Shown here: positions 59,069 to 64,000 of the stretch, in pieces
How the letters are laid out: each line of letters starts with the position of its first letter
Numbering within the stretch: position 1 is the stretch's first letter
Assembly: GCA_002796325.1 (NCBI GenBank)
Contig: PCXA01000007.1
Coordinates: 62,001 to 126,000, forward strand
Source: Deltaproteobacteria bacterium CG11_big_fil_rev_8_21_14_0_20_47_16
Lineage (GTDB): Bacteria > UBA10199 > GCA-002796325 > 1-14-0-20-47-16
Length of the DNA: 64,000 bases
Direction: 5' to 3'
The notes under the pieces: model-generated
Databases searched by the model: none
What the model was told of the DNA's origin: nothing
Seen by the model: the letters and a program-made list of their open reading frames with translations, nothing else
Translations under genes and position numbers: made by a program

Positions 59069-60232
59069 TTATTTTAAACTCAGCTGTCCATTTTGAAGGG
59101 AAATGCCCATCTGGCCATTTAAAAAGCCCCACAACTCTTGACCAATCATTTTGCAAACATCTGATGAAATGAGTTTTGCGGTTACCCAATCATCTGGTCC
59201 ATTGTATTTTCCAAATACAATTTTCTCAGCTGTTTCGCGGTCAATTAAGTGGCGCGCGCTGAGATTGTGATTTTGTGCAAGAATTTTGACTGCAAATTGA
59301 AAGACTTCGATCGCCAAGCGATCCTCTTGCGAGTCACGCGATTTATGTTTTGGTGATTCAGAAAACTCAGGAAGAATATCCGTTGATTTACAGAGCTCAA
59401 GTAGCTCGTCTGTATGTTGGGCCATGAAGCTTCGGCTAATCCCGCGAAAGCTATGCAGGTGGCCAGCCTCGGTGGGGCGAGTCGATGCAATGTCGATCAG
59501 CGCTTGATCATCTGCGACGCGACGCCGTGGAATATTGACCTTGCGAGCTAATCCCTCACGCCATTCCAATAGCCTGACCAAAACAGATAGTGAATGCTTA
59601 TCCATCCGCTTGCGCTTCCCAATCTTTGTGGCTGCATCAATGGCATTGAATTCAAATCGTTCAGGGTGCGTCCATTCTTGTGATAATTCCATGGCCCAAT
59701 CTAAGCGTTCTGCCTTTACAAGTTGTGCAGAAAGACTTTCATGAGCTGCAACTAGATGCGCAACATCTTCACGTGCATATTTTAGAAGTTCATTGGGCAG
59801 GGGACGTTGAAGCCAATTGGTACGGCTGTGACCCTTTGCAATAGTGATATTTACGGTTTGTTCAAGTAGCTTGCCTAGACCAATTTGATCTCCCATGCCG
59901 ATTAGTGATGCTGCAATACTAGTGTCAAATATGGGTGTGGCAAGATATCCATAAGTGGTCCAAAGACATTCTTGATCCGCTTGTGCTGAATGTAATATTT
60001 TAAGAATAGAAGGGTTGGTAAAAATAGTTTGTAATGGAACAAGTTGTTCCTTTTTAAATGCCAGTGGATCAATCAAAAAGCTTTCTGATTGGGTGGCCAC
60101 CTGAATTAATGCGAGGTTTGGAAAAAAAGTGCTTTCGCGAATGAACTCTGTATCAAAGGCAATGACTGGTGCCTGCGAAAGGACATCGCATGCCCGTCGA
60201 AGTTCGGTTTCAGTAACAATTAGGTTACTCAT
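59069..60232 (-). CDS. rnd: Ribonuclease D (DEDD 3'-5' exonuclease with HRDC)
   Basis: VIAFDTEFIRESTFFPNLALIQVA, HSAQADQECLW, YAREDVAHL. Confidence 0.92.
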   Translation of the reverse strand: MSNLIVTETELRRACDVLSQAPVIAFDTEFIRESTFFPNLALIQVATQSESFLIDPLAFKKEQLVPLQTIFTNPSILKILHSAQADQECLWTTYGYLATPIFDTSIAASLIGMGDQIGLGKLLEQTVNITIAKGHSRTNWLQRPLPNELLKYAREDVAHLVAAHESLSAQLVKAERLDWAMELSQEWTHPERFEFNAIDAATKIGKRKRMDKHSLSVLVRLLEWREGLARKVNIPRRRVADDQALIDIASTRPTEAGHLHSFRGISRSFMAQHTDELLELCKSTDILPEFSESPKHKSRDSQEDRLAIEVFQFAVKILAQNHNLSARHLIDRETAEKIVFGKYNGPDDWVTAKLISSDVCKMIGQELWGFLNGQMGISLQNGQLSLK

Positions 60233-60239
60233 CTTATCC

Positions 60240-61409
60240 TCAGTTTGTCACAATTTTAGCGCCGGGGTAGTAGAATGACAGTATTTGTGTTGAAGTTTTC
60301 CCCTTTTCGGCCATGCCATGTGCACCCCATTGGCACATTCCTACGCCGTGTCCGTAACCACGCCCAGTCAATGTGAGTGAATGGCGATGTTTTTTGGCTG
60401 TAAACCATGTGCTCTTTACGGTTTCATATCCCAGCGCTTTGCGAAATTGGTTGCCAGTCATTTGAATTGTTCTGTGATCACGTGTTGCCAGTTTGACGGA
60501 TTCAACACGTCCATTACGTTCTGTGTTGAAGTGAATTTGATCGAGTGAGCTCAGACCAGGTAATCGGGATTGCAAAACTCCAATAACCTGTGCATCGCTG
60601 AATTCGGCTTTCCAATGTGCAGCAGGCGCCTCATGACAGAATGGGTCTCGCGTGACAGCGGGTGGAAATGGTGCTTTGCTTTCTGGACTTAAGTCCTTTG
60701 CCACCGCTGAGAATGATTCGCCGGCACCACCACAGCAGCTATGATAGAACGCTTTCAAAGTCTTTCCACGATACACCAAAATTTGGTTTGAGGTGTCCAA
60801 GACAGCAGCCTGAATGTTGGCTGGAATTTTGATCCGTGGATCATAGACTTGATCTCGCGTGGTAATGGCCACATCAAATGGGGCATAGTGACGTTCTTTG
60901 GCAACAGCCATTGCGTAGCTGCGCGATGCGATGGCTTGCGCCTTTAACGCTTCAATGGGCCAATTGTGTCCAACTTCTCCTTGCATGACACCGATGAGGT
61001 ATAAATCCATTGGAAGCGTTTCAACCACTTCCAGTCTTTTATGCCCATCTGCAAGCAGTCGCACCTGGCCTTGCGTCGGAATGTCGTTGATCGAGAGTAT
61101 GCCTTCACCTGAAATACACTCCAGTGTGTTGCCCATAACCAGTCGCTCATTGAGTAAAAAACCAGCTCCTGTATGGCGGATAATGGCAGCCTGAAGTGGC
61201 GTTTGTGTCCGTTCTGTCGCGGTTGCGGTGGGTAAATAGCAGTAAAAATTGTGTCCTGTCATGGTGAGGTAGGGGGCGTTTTGAACAAGCGCCACGCGAA
61301 TGGGTTGGGAGTTGCCAAGGGCGATATTGGACAATAAAACCAAAAAAGCTATTAAAATCGAATACATAGATGCAATTTTTCCTATTCGCTGTCGGGGCAA
61401 TGGCGGCAA
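60240..61409 (-). CDS. SpoIID/LytB domain protein, secreted
   Basis: LYLIGVMQGEVGHNWPIEALKAQAIASRSYAM, YHSCCGGAGE, GRGYGHGVGMCQWGAHGMA; start may be MYSILIA (61367). Confidence 0.92.
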   Translation of the reverse strand: MPPLPRQRIGKIASMYSILIAFLVLLSNIALGNSQPIRVALVQNAPYLTMTGHNFYCYLPTATATERTQTPLQAAIIRHTGAGFLLNERLVMGNTLECISGEGILSINDIPTQGQVRLLADGHKRLEVVETLPMDLYLIGVMQGEVGHNWPIEALKAQAIASRSYAMAVAKERHYAPFDVAITTRDQVYDPRIKIPANIQAAVLDTSNQILVYRGKTLKAFYHSCCGGAGESFSAVAKDLSPESKAPFPPAVTRDPFCHEAPAAHWKAEFSDAQVIGVLQSRLPGLSSLDQIHFNTERNGRVESVKLATRDHRTIQMTGNQFRKALGYETVKSTWFTAKKHRHSLTLTGRGYGHGVGMCQWGAHGMAEKGKTSTQILSFYYPGAKIVTN

Positions 61410-61436
61410 AGAGATAGCGGAATTTCGGTATTTTAG

Positions 61437-61463
61437 GCAACATTTTTCGGCCCATGCCGATAT
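61437..61463 (+). promoter_or_regulatory. Sigma-28 (FliA)-like promoter GCAACATT-N11-GCCGATAT
   Basis: Same motif and spacing; upstream of GGDEF gene whose likely ATG is 61511. Confidence 0.65.
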
Positions 61464-61510
61464 TAACCATAGGACGAATAAGCAAAATTCTGATATATTA
61501 CGCGCGTTTT

Positions 61511-62929
61511 ATGAAAACAACACGAGCCAAAGAATCACCAAAGTTGTCACTTTCCATACATACACGTATTTTTGTGCTGGTGGGCATGCTGTATATTACC
61601 CTGTGGTCAGGCATCGGCCTACTCGTGCGTTCAGGCGGCATTTCGATAACAGGTACGTTAATGGATGTACCCGTTCGTCATTGGCTGCAAGCACTATGTT
61701 TGAGTATCACGATTATTGCTGCAGTGGTGGTTTCTCGCCTATGGGGCTATTCTGATGGTGCGATTATCAGAAGGTTGCTGCGCAAGTGGGCAAGCAAGAT
61801 GGCTGAGAAAAATCGTGTTATTGCACAAACCAACAAAGAGTTAGAGGTACTTGTACAAGATCTATCGACTCTATACACAATTGGCCAGAGTGTTAACTCC
61901 ACAATTGATTTGGAAGAGTTGTTCCAGAATATCTGTAGTAATTTGCCCCGCCAAATTGGCATTCAGGAATTTACGCTGATGTTACTTGATCCGCAGCATC
62001 GTCGCTTGCATGTGAAAGCGGCATGGGGTTTTCAGCATGTAGAGCAAGTCCGTAACCTATCGTTTGCAGTAGGTGAGGGCGTTACAGGGTTAGTTGCTCA
62101 GTTAGGGCGCATGATTTATGTGCAGGATATACAAAAAGATATGCGATATATGAATTATCGTGGTGAAAAGAGGCGTAAGGGGTCATTTTTATCGATGCCT
62201 CTCAATTATAAAGGTGAATTGATTGGTGTTATGAATTGTGGCCGTTCTAAACCAAGTGCATTTTCCAAAAATGAAATTAAACTTTTGCAGTTGATCGCCA
62301 ACCAAATTGCGCTTTCTATTGCGAATGCGCGTTTATATGCCAAAACGCGTGAGTTGTCTGTGCGCGATGAATTGACGGGTTTATACAATCGGCGGCATTT
62401 TTTACATGTTCTGCAATTGGAATGGAAGCGTGCCTCACGTTTTCACCATCCTATGTCACTGTTAATGATTGATGTGGATCACTTCAAGAAGTGCAATGAC
62501 AGTTACGGGCACAAAGAAGGTGATCGCGTGCTACGACATATGGGTAAGCTTCTGGTCAAGACGTTGCGTGAAGTGGACACTCTGGCACGTTTTGGTGGCG
62601 AAGAATTTGTAGTCCTTCTACCAGACACTGATCGTAATGGTGCGCTGGCGGTAGGTGAAAAGTTGCGGCGCATTATAGATGAAGAAGGTTTTGTATTGTC
62701 AGATAAAAAACCAATTCCGATCACAATTAGTGTTGGGGTATCCAATTATCCTAATGATGTTAAAGATCTAGAGGATCTGGTTGATCACGCAGATATAGCG
62801 CTCTATGATGCCAAGGATCAGGGGCGTAATCGTGTGGTACCGTACCCCATGTCACCCGCGAGTGATGTTGAAAAATCAGAAGAAAAATCAGAAGAGTTGG
62901 TTGTCGCTAACGGGCGTACAATTAATTAA
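61511..62929 (+). CDS. Membrane GAF-GGDEF diguanylate cyclase
   Basis: N-terminal TM helices, GAF region, RFGGEEFVVLLPDT active site; RxxD (REVD) five residues upstream = I-site. Confidence 0.93.
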   Translation: MKTTRAKESPKLSLSIHTRIFVLVGMLYITLWSGIGLLVRSGGISITGTLMDVPVRHWLQALCLSITIIAAVVVSRLWGYSDGAIIRRLLRKWASKMAEKNRVIAQTNKELEVLVQDLSTLYTIGQSVNSTIDLEELFQNICSNLPRQIGIQEFTLMLLDPQHRRLHVKAAWGFQHVEQVRNLSFAVGEGVTGLVAQLGRMIYVQDIQKDMRYMNYRGEKRRKGSFLSMPLNYKGELIGVMNCGRSKPSAFSKNEIKLLQLIANQIALSIANARLYAKTRELSVRDELTGLYNRRHFLHVLQLEWKRASRFHHPMSLLMIDVDHFKKCNDSYGHKEGDRVLRHMGKLLVKTLREVDTLARFGGEEFVVLLPDTDRNGALAVGEKLRRIIDEEGFVLSDKKPIPITISVGVSNYPNDVKDLEDLVDHADIALYDAKDQGRNRVVPYPMSPASDVEKSEEKSEELVVANGRTIN

Positions 62930-63627
62930 CCGTTCTTTTCGGGAACAGGCTTTCCTAAAAATTCCAAGACGACTTTCATATCTTCCCAAACAGGTTTTTT
63001 CATATTGGGGTTCCGGAGTAAAAATGCGGGATGAAATGTGGGCATGACTTTATAGCCTTGCCAATCTTGAATTTTACCGCGAATTTTAGAAATGGGTGTA
63101 TCCACTTCAAGCAAATTTTTAACAGCAGTTGCACCTAGGCACACAATGAGTTTGGGTTTAATGACGGCAATCCGCCGAAGTAAAAAGGGTTTGCATGTGG
63201 CTGATTCGTCGGGTTCGGGTGCACGATTGTTGGGTGGGCGGCACATGACAATATTATTGATGTAGACATCGCTGCGCTGCAGGCCCATGGCCTCAATAAT
63301 TTTGGTCAACAGCTTCCCTGCTCGTCCCACAAAAGGTTCGCCCTGTGCATCTTCATCTGCCCCAGGTCCTTCGCCAATAAACATGAGCTCTGCATGGGGA
63401 TTACCCACACCAAAGACAATGTTGGTACGGGTACTACACAGTTTGCACCGTTGGCAGTCACCAACATCATTTCGAATGTCATCAAGCGATTCTCCAGCGT
63501 GAATAGGGGTAGTGGCGGATGACCCCTGCACCGTGTTGTATGTTGGAATTCCTTGGATACCCATTGATTGTTGAAATTGCAGGTGACTTTTGAGTGATGA
63601 AGCGAGTTTTTGTTTCTCTGTTGTCAT
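62926..63627 (-). CDS. Uracil-DNA glycosylase family 4 (Fe-S)
   Basis: [78 protein letters not shown]. Confidence 0.94.
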   Translation of the reverse strand: MTTEKQKLASSLKSHLQFQQSMGIQGIPTYNTVQGSSATTPIHAGESLDDIRNDVGDCQRCKLCSTRTNIVFGVGNPHAELMFIGEGPGADEDAQGEPFVGRAGKLLTKIIEAMGLQRSDVYINNIVMCRPPNNRAPEPDESATCKPFLLRRIAVIKPKLIVCLGATAVKNLLEVDTPISKIRGKIQDWQGYKVMPTFHPAFLLRNPNMKKPVWEDMKVVLEFLGKPVPEKNG

Positions 63628-63649
63628 GACCTGTGGCTATAATGCGCTC

Positions 63650-64000
63650 ATGATATTTGTCTACCTTCTTTTCGTTGTTGCGGTGCTTTTAATTCCGGAT
63701 ACTGCCTTTGCATGGGGCCCAGGGATGCATCTGGAGACATCTTTGGTTGTCTTGGAGCGTATCCGTGAAATTGCACCGTCCATTGCCGCGATTATTGCCG
63801 AACATCCCCGTCATTTTATTTATGGCACGGTGAGTCCGGATATCCTCGTGGGAAAGCGCTATGCAGGCTACCATTGGCATTGCCACAATTGGAATGTGGC
63901 TAAAGTGTTATTGGATACCGCTAAAACGACAGCCGAGAAGGCGGGTGTTTATGGATATTTAACACATCTGGCTGCGGATACAGTCGCTCATAATTACTAT
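63650..64000 (+). CDS. Zn-dependent phospholipase C-like protein, 3'-truncated by the window edge
   Basis: Own translation: MIFVYLLFVVAVLLIPDTAFAWGPGMHLETS...FIYGTVSPDILVGKRY...HCHNW...GYLTHLAADTVAHNYY; mature N-terminal Trp and His-rich pattern. Confidence 0.75.
   Translation, partial: MIFVYLLFVVAVLLIPDTAFAWGPGMHLETSLVVLERIREIAPSIAAIIAEHPRHFIYGTVSPDILVGKRYAGYHWHCHNWNVAKVLLDTAKTTAEKAGVYGYLTHLAADTVAHNYY

Overview
The window is 64 kb of bacterial chromosome at moderate GC. It looks like a Gram-negative of the Deltaproteobacteria/Myxococcota/Bdellovibrionota kind, but that is inference from gene content only (DUF4215 Cys-rich repeats, C-terminal Cys-TM-Arg sorting tails, GldA/F/G-like ABC block, GNAT-nitrilase fusion). 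Housekeeping blocks include: an Opp/Dpp ABC ATPase (truncated at the left edge); queuosine genes queF, queC, tgt and queA; a gldAFG-like ABC operon; metH; a hemE-hemN-hemY-FAD oxidase operon; tgt-yajC-secD-secF-recJ; dgt; RNase D; SpoIID; a GGDEF protein; a family 4 UDG; and a Zn-dependent PLC-like gene truncated at the right edge. The least conventional part is about 26.4-38 kb. It holds two large full-length paralogous proteins with no signal peptide, Pro/Ala-rich disordered N-termini, a coiled-coil middle and a beta-rich C-terminus. A lipoprotein and several orphan proteins accompany them, and near-identical terminators punctuate the cluster. Reading upstream regions by eye I found a recurring promoter-like motif, GCAAC(T/A)TT-N11-GCCGAT(A/G)N. 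It has the spacing and -10 of the FliA/sigma-28 consensus (TAAAGTTT-N11-GCCGATAA). It precedes three genes of this cluster, another signal-peptide-less gene pair (53.5 kb) and a GGDEF gene (61.5 kb); a variant with a 12-nt spacer precedes a GH16-like gene (17.2 kb). This suggests a sigma-28-type regulon that includes an undescribed family of possibly non-Sec-exported proteins. Other points of interest are a shared C-terminal GxxC[S/T]L-TM-Arg sorting tail on three surface proteins, a structured inverted repeat downstream of metH, and several domain fusions. No rRNA, tRNA, CRISPR array or transposon was recognised. All calls come from reading the sequence; no database search was run.
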